Origin: Pyxidicoccus parkwaysis
GTDB lineage: Bacteria > Myxococcota > Myxococcia > Myxococcales > Myxococcaceae
Direction: 5' to 3'
DNA length: 64,000 nucleotides
Assembly: GCF_017301735.1 (NCBI RefSeq)
Contig: NZ_CP071090.1
Location: forward strand, 11,267,001 to 11,331,000
Shown here: positions 52,432 to 60,594 of the stretch, in pieces
How the letters are laid out: each line of letters starts with the position of its first letter
How positions within the stretch are numbered: position 1 is the first letter of the stretch
Notes under the pieces: generated by a model
What the model was told of the DNA's origin: nothing
Database searches by the model: none
What the model saw: only the letters and a program-made list of their open reading frames with translations
Program-made: the position numbers and the translations under genes

Positions 52432-52953
52432 CTAGTTGATTTCGACCACGCCGCCCTTGATGCGGTGGGTGCCGGAGGCGCGGGACTCCAGGTAGGTGCC
52501 CTTCACGATGACCTTGCCGTTGCGGCGCAGGGTGATGCTGGCCTCGCCGCACTTGAGGACGACTTCGTCCTGGCCCTCGATGACCACGCGCTTGCCGTCC
52601 ACGTGCGCGTCCATGGGGGGACGGGCGGCCTCCGGCGGGCTCTCCAGCAGGGCGTCCAGGAGCGGGGTGGGGCTCGGCTCGTGGATGAGGCCCATGATGA
52701 AGGGCTGGGTGGGGTCTCCATTCTCGAAGAGGAGGACCACCTTCTGGTGCTTGGAGACGGCTTCCTTGAGCCCGCGCGCGTCGAGCACCAGCGCCAGCCG
52801 GGCCGGCACGGGGCCCGCGGTATTGCCCGGGAAGTCGACGAGCGGCGCCCCGGACGCGTCGAGCCCGGCCAGGTGGCCCGCGCGGCTCCCGAGGATGGTC
52901 TCCCTCGGCGGCGCTCCGTCGGGGACCGGCTGGCTGTGAGGGGGCGTGCTCAT
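52432..52953 (-). CDS. DUF6484 T6SS-associated protein
   Basis: A 173-residue protein with the DUF6484 pattern: GHLAGLDASGAPLVDFPG, VPARLALVLDARGLKEAV, VLLFENGDPTQPFIMGLIHE. The C-terminus has VVIEGQDEVVLKCGEASITL, resembling the beta-helix repeats of VgrG/gp5-type spikes. Found with VgrG/PAAR effectors, so it is probably part of the T6SS spike or loading set. Divergent from the PAAR-like gene. Confidence 0.8.
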   Translation of the reverse strand: MSTPPHSQPVPDGAPPRETILGSRAGHLAGLDASGAPLVDFPGNTAGPVPARLALVLDARGLKEAVSKHQKVVLLFENGDPTQPFIMGLIHEPSPTPLLDALLESPPEAARPPMDAHVDGKRVVIEGQDEVVLKCGEASITLRRNGKVIVKGTYLESRASGTHRIKGGVVEIN

Positions 52954-53107
52954 GGCGGACCTCGGTGCTGTGGAGGACTCGTGGAGGGTAGCGCACCGGG
53001 CCCCCGGTGACGAACCGGTGGGGCCGGGCAGCCTGCCCCCCCGGGTGCTTGTCCGCTGGCGGGGCATCCGCCACACTCCCGGGGGAAGCGTGGATCAGGA
53101 GGCGGCC

Positions 53108-53578
53108 ATGGCCAACACCGTGGGTGTGAACAAGATGTCGGTGGTGACGAAGGACTCCAACGGCATCACCATCGCCTTCCCGGACGCGTGCAAGACGCCC
53201 ACGCCCGGCGGCCCCGTCCCCATCCCCTATCCCAACATCGCCAAGTCCGCGGACACGGACGCCGCCGCCGAGGACGTGCTGGTGGAGGGCAATCCCGTCT
53301 GCGTGAAGGACTCCAACTTCAAGACGAGCGTGGGTGACGAGGCCGGCAGCGCGGGCGGCGTCGCGAGCGGCAAGACGAAGGGCAAGGCCGAGTTCGTCAA
53401 CGTCTCCATGGACGTGAAGTTCGACGGCAAGTTCGCGGCGCGGGCCTTCGACCCGATGTTCCACAACGACAAGAACACGCCGCCGGCGCCGCTCATCCAG
53501 CCCCCCGTCGTCTCCATGGGGAAGGACGGGAAAATCGTCGTGCAGTGCCCCATCTGCGAGAAGGACGTCGAGAAGTAG
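53108..53578 (+). CDS. DUF4150 PAAR-like protein
   Basis: A 156-residue protein beginning ANTVGVNKMSVVTKDSNGIT, with PDACKTPTPGGPVPIPYPNI (the DUF4150/PAAR-like signature) and a Cys pair near the end (CPICEK). PAAR-like proteins cap the T6SS spike and recruit effectors. GGAGG precedes ATG 53108. It faces the effector/immunity genes. Confidence 0.9.
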   Translation: MANTVGVNKMSVVTKDSNGITIAFPDACKTPTPGGPVPIPYPNIAKSADTDAAAEDVLVEGNPVCVKDSNFKTSVGDEAGSAGGVASGKTKGKAEFVNVSMDVKFDGKFAARAFDPMFHNDKNTPPAPLIQPPVVSMGKDGKIVVQCPICEKDVEK

Positions 53579-53596
53579 GACGGGGCGCGGCGCGCG

Positions 53597-54388
53597 TCAG
53601 AGGGGGACGGAGGGGAAGGTGCTCACCTCGAAGGGCGCGTACTTCGACTGGCGCGCCAGCGAGGGGCACATGGGGTACTCGGGCTCGGTGGGGATGCCCG
53701 CCTGCTCCAGCAGGGCGAGCCACGCGAGTCCCTCCATGTAGATGGCGGACTGCGGGACGAACAGCTCGTCCGAGGCGGCGACGGACTCGCGCTTCATCTT
53801 CTTCAGCTTCGCGGTGCGCTCGTCGAGCAGGTCCGCGAAGGCCTGGGTGCAGCCGGGGATGTCCCGGGCCAGCAGGTGACGGCAGAGGTCGAACCGGGGC
53901 GACGGGCCGCCTTCCAGGACAGTCTCGAAGCGGTCGAGCAGGGCGCGCAGCTCCTCGGGCGGAGCGCCGAGCAGGTGGCGGTGCACGAAGTGGACGGCGA
54001 GGAAGTCGTCCTCGTACTCGACGCCCTCCATCCAGGTGGTGGGGGACGCGCGGGCGATGCGGCGGGCCAGCTCCCACTGGCGCGCGGCCAGCGCCGCGTG
54101 GAGGCCGCGGGCGTTGCTCGTCTTGAGCAGCTTGCGGGGCGGCTGCTCGAGCTGCGTGCCGTGCTCGAGGACCCAGAGCCGCGTCTGGGCGCTGCGGATG
54201 AGGTGGTGGAAGAAGGCGTCTACTTCCGCGTCCAGCAGCAGCTCGCAGATGCCCACGGCCTGGTAGTAGACGCAGGCGGAGTCGGCATCGGCCACCTGCT
54301 GCTCGGGGTCCTCGGTCTCCTCGGCCCCCTCGAGGTGGAAGTTCAGCAGGGTGACGAGCTCTCCACTGACCTCATCCAGCGATTCCAT
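53597..54388 (-). CDS. Imm49-like immunity protein
   Basis: A 263-residue all-helical soluble protein at the end of the effector/immunity operon. The helical pattern (RGLHAALAARQWELARRIA, FLAVHFVHRHLLG, LLDRFETVLEGG, FADLLDERTAKLKKMKRES, IYMEGLAWLALLEQAGI) resembles the Imm49 group of T6SS immunity proteins; I am moderately sure. ATG 54388 lies 9 bases past the stop of the upstream Imm11-type gene. Confidence 0.6.
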   Translation of the reverse strand: MESLDEVSGELVTLLNFHLEGAEETEDPEQQVADADSACVYYQAVGICELLLDAEVDAFFHHLIRSAQTRLWVLEHGTQLEQPPRKLLKTSNARGLHAALAARQWELARRIARASPTTWMEGVEYEDDFLAVHFVHRHLLGAPPEELRALLDRFETVLEGGPSPRFDLCRHLLARDIPGCTQAFADLLDERTAKLKKMKRESVAASDELFVPQSAIYMEGLAWLALLEQAGIPTEPEYPMCPSLARQSKYAPFEVSTFPSVPL

Positions 54389-54396
54389 GGGTGGCC

Positions 54397-54978
54397 TCAG
54401 TTGGCGTGGTACTCGACAATCTCCGTGATGCCGAGGCCGCGAAAGCCCGCCTTCTTCATCTTCTCGACGAGGTCCCTGCGGATGAGCATGGCGCCCGAGA
54501 TGCGCTTCAGGCGGAGAACCTGGAAGTCGTCGGGAATCTTCTCCTCGTGCACCGTGAGGTTGGAGATGTTCATCAACCGCTCGGGGTCCAGCGGATTCTC
54601 CTCGTATTTCGTCTTCTCCAGGTCGACGCAATCGATGAGCGGGAGCATGTTGACGACGAAGTAGCGCTCCTTGACCTCGCGGCCCTTGTGGTTGAGCAAC
54701 TTCACCGGCAGGTACTCGACGTGCTGGACTCCCTCGGCCTCGAGGAAGGCCTTCACCTTCTCGTTGATGACGAAGTTTTGGTCCAGGTTCTCGAGCACGT
54801 CCTGCAGGGCCGTCTTGTCCGGCGCATAGTCGCTCATCTGGTATGCGGCATCCGGCGGAAAGCTCTCCTTCAGGGGGATGCCTTCGTGGATCTCGAAATC
54901 GTCGTCGTAGTTCCGCATATGCGAGAACTCGGCGGCGTCGCCTTCGGAGGTGGGCTCGATGAGGACGTATTTCGTCAT
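54397..54978 (-). CDS. Imm11-type (DUF1629-like) immunity protein, copy 1
   Basis: A 193-residue protein of the Imm11/DUF1629 type: VINEKVKAFLEAEGVQHVEY, LPVKLLNHKGREVKERYFVV, NMLPLIDCVDLEKTKYEE, KIPDDFQVLRLKRISGAMLI and a final AGFRGLGITEI. ATG 54978 is the start shared with copy 2. It is likely to neutralise the nuclease encoded upstream or a diverged effector. Confidence 0.82.
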   Translation of the reverse strand: MTKYVLIEPTSEGDAAEFSHMRNYDDDFEIHEGIPLKESFPPDAAYQMSDYAPDKTALQDVLENLDQNFVINEKVKAFLEAEGVQHVEYLPVKLLNHKGREVKERYFVVNMLPLIDCVDLEKTKYEENPLDPERLMNISNLTVHEEKIPDDFQVLRLKRISGAMLIRRDLVEKMKKAGFRGLGITEIVEYHAN

Positions 54979-55033
54979 GGGGGAGCTCAAGGTCGCGGGA
55001 GTCAGGCCTCATCCCGCGACTCCATGGGTGGCC

Positions 55034-55615
55034 TCAGTTGGCGTGGTACTCGACAATCTCTGCGATGCCGAGGCCGCGAAAGCCCGCCTTCTTCATCTTC
55101 TCGGCGAGGTCTCTGCGGATGAGCACGGCGCCCGAGACCTGCTTCAGGCGGAGGACCTGGAAGTCGGCGGGAATCTTCTCCTCCTGCACCGTGAGGTTGG
55201 AGATTCGCATCAACCGCTCGGGTTCCAGCGGATTGCGCCTGTACTTCGTCTTCTCCAGGTCGACGCAGTCGACGAGCGGGAGCATGTTGACGACGAAGTA
55301 GCGCTCCTTGACCTCGCGGTCCTTGTGGTTGATGACCTTCACCGGCAGGTACTCGACGTGCTGGACGCCCTCCGCTTCGAAGAAGGCCTTCACCTTCTCG
55401 TTGATGACGAGGTTGCGGTCCCGGTTGTCGAGCACATCGTGCAGGGCCGTCTTGTTTGGTGCCTCGTCGCTCATCCGGTACGAGGCATTCGACGGAAAGC
55501 TCTCCTTGAGGGGCATGCCTTCGTGGAGCTCGAAGCGGTCGTCGTAGTTCTGCATGTGCCAGAACTCGGCCGCGTCGCCTTCGGAGGTGGGCTCGATGAG
55601 GACGTATTTCGTCAT
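55034..55615 (-). CDS. Imm11-type (DUF1629-like) immunity protein, copy 2
   Basis: A 193-residue near-identical paralogue of the 54397 product, differing mainly in the middle third (for example MPLKESFPSNASYRMSDEAP against IPLKESFPPDAAYQMSDYAP). The tandem copies may protect against different versions of the toxin. It lies directly after the nuclease gene stop (about 20 bases). Confidence 0.85.
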   Translation of the reverse strand: MTKYVLIEPTSEGDAAEFWHMQNYDDRFELHEGMPLKESFPSNASYRMSDEAPNKTALHDVLDNRDRNLVINEKVKAFFEAEGVQHVEYLPVKVINHKDREVKERYFVVNMLPLVDCVDLEKTKYRRNPLEPERLMRISNLTVQEEKIPADFQVLRLKQVSGAVLIRRDLAEKMKKAGFRGLGIAEIVEYHAN

Positions 55616-55637
55616 GGGGTGCTCGAGGTCGGAGGAT

Positions 55638-56351
55638 TCAGGCGAGACTGGGGGAGACCGGCGCGGACTTCACGTTCTTGGACATGCACAGGGGCTTCCA
55701 CCAGCCATTCTTCGCCTTGTCATAGCGATTGCGCAGGTTGGCCTCAACTCCCGAGAAGCCACCACCTCCAGGCCCCTGGCCGATACTCACCAGGTCATCC
55801 CAGAAGTCGGTCACCGCCTGCTCGAGCAGCGCCTTGATCTGCTCGGGTGTGGGGTGCTTGTTCTTCTTCTTCATGCTCCGCAGGGATGCCCAGACGTTGG
55901 ACTCCAGGTAGTCGGCGACATCCTTGATGTAGTCCGTGTGTCCCCAGTTGCAGGGGTTGTGCACTGGCAGGTCACCGGGGAACGCAACGGGGATATGGGC
56001 CTGATTGGCGTATTGCTGCACCTTTCCCCAGCGGCGCATGGTGACGGTCTTCTCCTTGCGCTTCTTGAAGGCCATCGTCGGGTCCTTCTGGAAGTACAGG
56101 ATGAAGGCCGTGAGCTTCGGCAGGCCGCCCAGCGCATAGGCCTTGTTGATGTCGAAGTCCGTGGAGCGCAGGCACTCGTGGATGAACGGGTCGGTGACGC
56201 TCCCGAAGACGACGGCCGGGAGGATGTGGTGCGCGTCCCAGCGGTTGCCGTGGTACCCGCGTCCGCAGCCGCCACAGTTCTTCCGGTAGTCCTCCGACTT
56301 CACATAGACGCCCTTCCAGTCCTCCTGGGGCGTGAGGCACTCGTCACTCAT
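55638..56351 (-). CDS. HNH/AHH-type nuclease toxin, predicted T6SS effector
   Basis: A 237-residue protein with a paired Cys motif (CGGCGRGYHGNRWDAHH), the nuclease core DAHHILPAVVF, and a downstream HNPCNWGHTDYIKDVADYL that supplies Asn and His, as in AHH/HNH-type toxins. It lacks a fused PAAR or VgrG domain, so delivery would rely on the adjacent adaptor proteins. Its start overlaps the stop of the ketosynthase-like gene (ATGA). Followed by two immunity genes. Confidence 0.75.
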   Translation of the reverse strand: MSDECLTPQEDWKGVYVKSEDYRKNCGGCGRGYHGNRWDAHHILPAVVFGSVTDPFIHECLRSTDFDINKAYALGGLPKLTAFILYFQKDPTMAFKKRKEKTVTMRRWGKVQQYANQAHIPVAFPGDLPVHNPCNWGHTDYIKDVADYLESNVWASLRSMKKKNKHPTPEQIKALLEQAVTDFWDDLVSIGQGPGGGGFSGVEANLRNRYDKAKNGWWKPLCMSKNVKSAPVSPSLA

Positions 56352-57508
56352 CTTTCGGCTCCCTGGCTTGGATGACGCGTCAAAGTGAAGCTCCCCCGGG
56401 CTCCGCTGTACGTGGCTGCCCAGACGAGGAGCGTCTCCGAGGGGTGATACCCGCGCGCGAAGGCCTGCGTGGCCATGCTCGCGGCGATGAAGCCATACGC
56501 CGCCCGTGTCTCGCCGAACGACTCGGCGGGCACGATGACGGAATCAGGAACGCTCTCCCGCCCCAGCCGCAATTGCGCCACGCCCCACTCCTGCGCACGC
56601 ACCGCGTCCCCGTTGAGGTCCCCGTAGAACCCCATACAGCGCCCCGGCGCCTGTTGCAGCGACGCGCGGATGACCTCGCTCAGCACCCGGCCGTCGGGAG
56701 GCGGTGACGCGAAACGATTCGACGCATCCTGCTGGAGCACCAGGCCCTCCACCGTCGCCAGGATGGGGCGCTCCTCGCGGCGCACGCGCTCCGTCTCCTC
56801 CACGCACAGGAACGCCGCGCCTTCTCCCGGCATGAAGCCCGCCGGACGCGTGGCCGACTTCATCACGCGCAGCACGTGGGCGGCCTCCATCCACCGGGGC
56901 TCCAGCAACGAGTCCACGCCCGCCACCAGGCACCGGCTCACCTTCCCGGAGCGCAGCAGCTCCGCCGCCCGCCGCAGCACCGTGACGATGCCCGTCTCGT
57001 CCTCGAAGAACACCTCGTGCACGGCGGGCGACGCCGCTACGCCGGCCGCACGCAGCAGCTTGGGCACGAGCTCCGCGCGGTAGTACGGCTGGAGGCCCGC
57101 GTAGGACACCGGCTCCGGCTCGGGCGGCGGTTCCTTCTTTGCGGCCGCCTGCCGTGTCAGGGCCTGGAAGGCGCTGCGCGGCAGGAAGTCTCCCGGCAGG
57201 TTGATGAGCACCGCCGTCCGCTCCCACCCCGAGCCCGCCCACGCGGAGCGCTTCAGCAGGTTGCGCAGCGCCAGGGAGCCCAGCCGGACCCAGCGGCCCA
57301 CCTCGGCGAAGCCCAGCGTCAGCCGGCCCACCGGGTGCACCGTCACCGGCACCATCGCCTCGGCCTCTACGTCCTTGACGGTGTACTCGCCCTCGGACGT
57401 CTGGGTGAGCCCGGCGCGCGCGGCGGCGCAGGCCACCTCGACGTCGGCTCCCAGGCTGGAGACCATTCCAGCGGCCGTGATGGCGAGTGTGCCTCGTGCC
57501 TGGACCAT
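56348..57508 (-). CDS. ketosynthase/thiolase-fold protein of T6SS effector locus
   Basis: A 386-residue protein with a beta-ketoacyl synthase-like pattern: ITAAGMVSSLGADVEVACAA, AVLINLPGDF, LVAGVDSLLEPRWME, MPGEGAAFLCVEETER and FYGDLNGDAVRAQEWG. The catalytic Cys context of true ketosynthases (DTACSSS) is not seen. Such proteins accompany DUF2169/TIGR02270 genes in T6SS effector islands and may act as adaptors rather than enzymes. ATG 57508 is the likely start. Confidence 0.72.
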   Translation of the reverse strand: MVQARGTLAITAAGMVSSLGADVEVACAAARAGLTQTSEGEYTVKDVEAEAMVPVTVHPVGRLTLGFAEVGRWVRLGSLALRNLLKRSAWAGSGWERTAVLINLPGDFLPRSAFQALTRQAAAKKEPPPEPEPVSYAGLQPYYRAELVPKLLRAAGVAASPAVHEVFFEDETGIVTVLRRAAELLRSGKVSRCLVAGVDSLLEPRWMEAAHVLRVMKSATRPAGFMPGEGAAFLCVEETERVRREERPILATVEGLVLQQDASNRFASPPPDGRVLSEVIRASLQQAPGRCMGFYGDLNGDAVRAQEWGVAQLRLGRESVPDSVIVPAESFGETRAAYGFIAASMATQAFARGYHPSETLLVWAATYSGARGSFTLTRHPSQGAER

Positions 57509-57546
57509 GGCTTGTCTGTCTAGCACAGCCCCCCGCGCGGACGCCC

Positions 57547-58863
57547 TCACCCCACGGTGAGCAGGTGCTTGAAGGGCACCCGCAGGTCCCCCTCCCGGAG
57601 CGTCCGGGGCTTCAGCAACCACTGCTGTTGCTCATGGGCGGAGGTGTGGGTGTCGAGGCGCAGGGCCTCACGCGTACGGAACGAGACCTCCATTGCCAGC
57701 AGGTGCCGCCGCCGCATCGGCTCGTCCCTGAGCGCGGAGAGCAGGCGCGCGGGCTCCAGCGGCAGTCCCCGGAGGTAGCGCGTCCTCGGTTCGAAGCGGC
57801 GCTTCGCCTCCTTCCACCAGGCCTCCACCGCGTCCGGGCGCGCGCGCGGGAGCGACGCCTCGGGGTCGGGGCCGAGCGGCGTGACGAGGTCCTCCTCCTC
57901 GAGCGGAGGCAGCGGCTCCTCCTCTTCTTCCTCTTCCTGGTATGCGCCCTCCACCACCAGCCCGGTGATGGCGCTGAAGGCCTCGGCGGCCAGGCGCACG
58001 AAGCGCGGGTCCTCGTCCCGCATCCACCCGAGCGCGGCCTCCGCGACGGAGACGCGCCCGCTGAACCCCAGGGCCCAGACGGCGTCATGGCGCAGCCGGG
58101 GCTCGCGGGTGAGCGCGAGCAGCGCCTCCAGGTCCTCCTCCTCGCCGCCCACCGCGAGCAGCTCCAGGGCCCGGCGGCAGCCCGACACCTTCTTCGCCGC
58201 CCACTGCTGGCACTGCCTCCAGGTGGCGCGCAGGCCCAGGCGCAGGCCCAGCTCCACGGCGGCCTCGCGCACGGCCGGCGACGGCGAGTCCAGCGCCGCG
58301 AGCACCTTCGCCGGCTCCACCCGGCTCGGAGCCGCGCGTGCCGCCCGGAGCGCGGCGGCCGCGAGCGCGGGCGTCTCACTCGCCATCCACTGTGCCAGCG
58401 TGGCGCCGGCATCCAGCCCCCGGAGCGCCTGCACCTCGAGCACGGCGGCCCGCGCGGTGTCCGGCAGCGTCGCGGGAAGGGCGGCGAGCCTCGCGGCCAG
58501 GTCCTTCCGCTCGCACCGCAGCAGCGCCTGCTGCACGGCGCGGTGCTGGAGCTTCGTCCCCTCCACCAGCAGGCCGAGCACCGCGCCCACCTGGTCATCC
58601 TGCACCAGCAGGGCCGAGGCCGCGGCGGATACGAGGGGAGGGTCCTCCTCCAGCAGGGCGGGCTTGAGCAGGTGGTTCGCCACCGGTGCGCCGCCGACGA
58701 CCAGCCCGTCCAGGTGGGCCCGCATCCGCTGCTCCGTTTCGAGCGTCCGCCACAGGACATGGCGCGGCGAGCGGAACATGAGCTCCAGCCGCCCCCAGAG
58801 GAAGGCGGCCTCCGAGAGGTGCTGCTCCGGGATGGCCCAACCGTGAACGCTGTCTGGATACAT
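57547..58863 (-). CDS. TIGR02270-type HEAT-repeat protein of T6SS locus
   Basis: A 438-residue helical-repeat protein: EQHLSEAAFLWGRLELMFRS at the start, then HEAT-like repeats (LVSAAASALLVQDD, AVQQALLRCERKDLAARLAA, AVREAAVELGLRLGLRATW), and a conserved C-terminus REALRLDTHTSAHEQQQWLL. TIGR02270 proteins occur only in T6SS effector islands and probably help load effectors. An EEEEEEE acidic stretch lies near residue 320. Confidence 0.85.
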   Translation of the reverse strand: MYPDSVHGWAIPEQHLSEAAFLWGRLELMFRSPRHVLWRTLETEQRMRAHLDGLVVGGAPVANHLLKPALLEEDPPLVSAAASALLVQDDQVGAVLGLLVEGTKLQHRAVQQALLRCERKDLAARLAALPATLPDTARAAVLEVQALRGLDAGATLAQWMASETPALAAAALRAARAAPSRVEPAKVLAALDSPSPAVREAAVELGLRLGLRATWRQCQQWAAKKVSGCRRALELLAVGGEEEDLEALLALTREPRLRHDAVWALGFSGRVSVAEAALGWMRDEDPRFVRLAAEAFSAITGLVVEGAYQEEEEEEEPLPPLEEEDLVTPLGPDPEASLPRARPDAVEAWWKEAKRRFEPRTRYLRGLPLEPARLLSALRDEPMRRRHLLAMEVSFRTREALRLDTHTSAHEQQQWLLKPRTLREGDLRVPFKHLLTVG

Positions 58864-58889
58864 GCGCGGACCGTGGAGTGGGTGAGAGC

Positions 58890-59927
58890 TCAGGACTTCT
58901 TCTTCGGCGCCGACACGCCCTCGGCCGTCACGCGGATGCCGAGCACGTCATGCGGGCCCTCCGGGAGCAGCACGTGCCCGCGCCACAGCAGCACGACCTG
59001 CTCCGCGTCCGTGTCGAGCATGACGGTGTCCAGGCGCATCTGCGGCGTCGCATCCTCGAGGCCGTCCAACTGCAGGGTGAGGACCGGGGCCGCCTGCCCG
59101 GGGAGGGGGAAGGAGAGCCGCCCCTTCGGCGAGGCGCCCACGATGATGACGGGCTCGTCACCCTTCAGGTAGCCGGGCGCGACGAGCCCCGGCGCGGCGG
59201 CGTTGAAGAAGCGCCGGTCGAAGTCCTTGGGCAGCAGCGGCTTGCGCGTCTTGTTCCACGCGTCGTCGTAGGTGCCTGCGTACTTCGCTCGCGGATGCCA
59301 GTCGGGCGAGGTGAAGCCGAAGCCCACGGGAGTCACCTTCTGTCCGAACTCGCGCAGCGGCTCGTTGGGGTCCTCCAGGTTGGGCAGCTTCAGCCCCTCC
59401 TCGAAGTTGCGCGGGCTGGCGCGGAAGCCGGTGCCCACGGGGTTGCGTGGCTCGTAGCCGGGCTTCGCCGCGTCCGTCTTGTCCCAACCTCCGAAGGCGC
59501 GCTCCCAGGTGAGGGGCAGCTTGTCGAAGGGCAGGGGCTTCGTCGCGGCGACGTGGCCCATGCTGCGGTACCACGCCCGCTCACCCACCACGCGGACGGC
59601 CTTCTTCAGCGGGCCCACCTGCAGGGCCACCAGCGACTCGGTGGCGCCCTTCTGCGGCGGGTACGCATGGCCGATGAGCGCCACGTCCGTGGCGAGCTTG
59701 ATGAACGCGGAGCTCGGCTCGTACTTGTCGCTGGACTCGCCGGGCTTGCCCCAGGACTCGCCGCCCCACTGCACGGGGGGCTGCTCCTCCAGCAGCTTCA
59801 GCCCGGAGTCACCGATGCCGTAGGTGGCCTTCACCACGAGCAGCAGCAGCGGGCGCCCCTCCTCGTCGGAGAAGCCCATCATGTCGAAGGCGAAAGGCGT
59901 CTCGTTTTCGAGGCTCGGATGGGGCAT
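58890..59927 (-). CDS. DUF2169 T6SS effector-loading protein
   Basis: A 345-residue DUF2169 protein beginning ENETPFAFDMMGFSDEEGRP, with LLLLVVKATYGI, the KLATDVALIGHAYPP segment, LTWERAFGGWDKTDAAKPG and the GFTSPDWHPRAKYAGTYDD block. DUF2169 proteins function in loading PAAR-type effectors of T6SS. It begins the effector operon. Confidence 0.92.
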   Translation of the reverse strand: MPHPSLENETPFAFDMMGFSDEEGRPLLLLVVKATYGIGDSGLKLLEEQPPVQWGGESWGKPGESSDKYEPSSAFIKLATDVALIGHAYPPQKGATESLVALQVGPLKKAVRVVGERAWYRSMGHVAATKPLPFDKLPLTWERAFGGWDKTDAAKPGYEPRNPVGTGFRASPRNFEEGLKLPNLEDPNEPLREFGQKVTPVGFGFTSPDWHPRAKYAGTYDDAWNKTRKPLLPKDFDRRFFNAAAPGLVAPGYLKGDEPVIIVGASPKGRLSFPLPGQAAPVLTLQLDGLEDATPQMRLDTVMLDTDAEQVVLLWRGHVLLPEGPHDVLGIRVTAEGVSAPKKKS

Positions 59928-59964
59928 GGCGCACCAGCCTCGAAGTGTATCACCTGTGAAGACG

Positions 59965-60594
59965 CTACGAAGGGCCCGCCAGTACGAGCAGTGCGGCGAG
60001 CCCCGCGTACAGGGGCACGTTGAGTGTCAGCGTGAGCCGGTTGATGCGGCGGAAGCGGGCCTGCTCCTCGTCCGCGAACCAGATGCCCTCGTCGCCCGTG
60101 GTGCATCCCTCCACCGCGTGGAAGAAGAGCGCGGCGTAGGCCACCTCGACGAGCAGGCTCGTCAGCACCAGTCCGACGAAGGCCAGGGCCCACACGTCGG
60201 CACTGCCCAGCGTCCCCATCCACCGCGCGCGGCCCCAGAACAGTCCGCCGAGCACCAGCGCGATGCAGGCCACGTCGTGCGCCACGCCGTATGGTGGGCG
60301 CCAGCTCTTCGTCACGTAGAGCAGGTACAGTTCCGCCGCGCCGCGCAGCCACATGAAGACGGCGAACGCGCCGAGCACCGCGCGGGCCTCTGCGGGCACG
60401 AGCGCATCCATCGCCACCAGGGGACAGACGAGGAACCAGAGGAACACCGCGTAGAAGAGCCACGCCAGCTTGGGCCCGGAGATGCGGCCGCCGCGCGCGC
60501 CCTTCGCGTTCTGCGCGCGGCGGAAGAAGAGCGCGACCACGGCGCAGAGGAGCGCGAGCACGGCCAGCAGCACGCGGGTGTGCGGGGAGAGCAT
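59965..60594 (-). CDS. multi-pass membrane protein
   Basis: A 209-residue integral membrane protein with about five helices (VLLAVLALLCAVVALFF, LAWLFYAVFLWFLVC, VLGAFAVFMWLRGAAELYLL, VACIALVLGGLFWG, AFVGLVLTSLLVEVAYAALF). No domain identified. Its ATG overlaps the stop of the desaturase gene by one base, so they are co-translated. Confidence 0.75.
   Translation of the reverse strand: MLSPHTRVLLAVLALLCAVVALFFRRAQNAKGARGGRISGPKLAWLFYAVFLWFLVCPLVAMDALVPAEARAVLGAFAVFMWLRGAAELYLLYVTKSWRPPYGVAHDVACIALVLGGLFWGRARWMGTLGSADVWALAFVGLVLTSLLVEVAYAALFFHAVEGCTTGDEGIWFADEEQARFRRINRLTLTLNVPLYAGLAALLVLAGPS

Larger units (their letters stand above)
54384..55618 (-). repeat. tandem duplication of an immunity gene (637-base period)
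   Basis: 54384-54981 and 55021-55618 are highly similar DNA containing the two Imm11-type genes. The duplicated segment extends into the first codons of the Imm49-like gene: between the copies a relic frame reads MESRDEA then stop, echoing the true MESLDEV start. Confidence 0.85.

Noticed and set aside
52432-59927. Complete T6SS machine
   Set aside because: Only effector, immunity and loading genes are present; no TssB/C, TssK/L/M, Hcp or ClpV gene is visible in the window.
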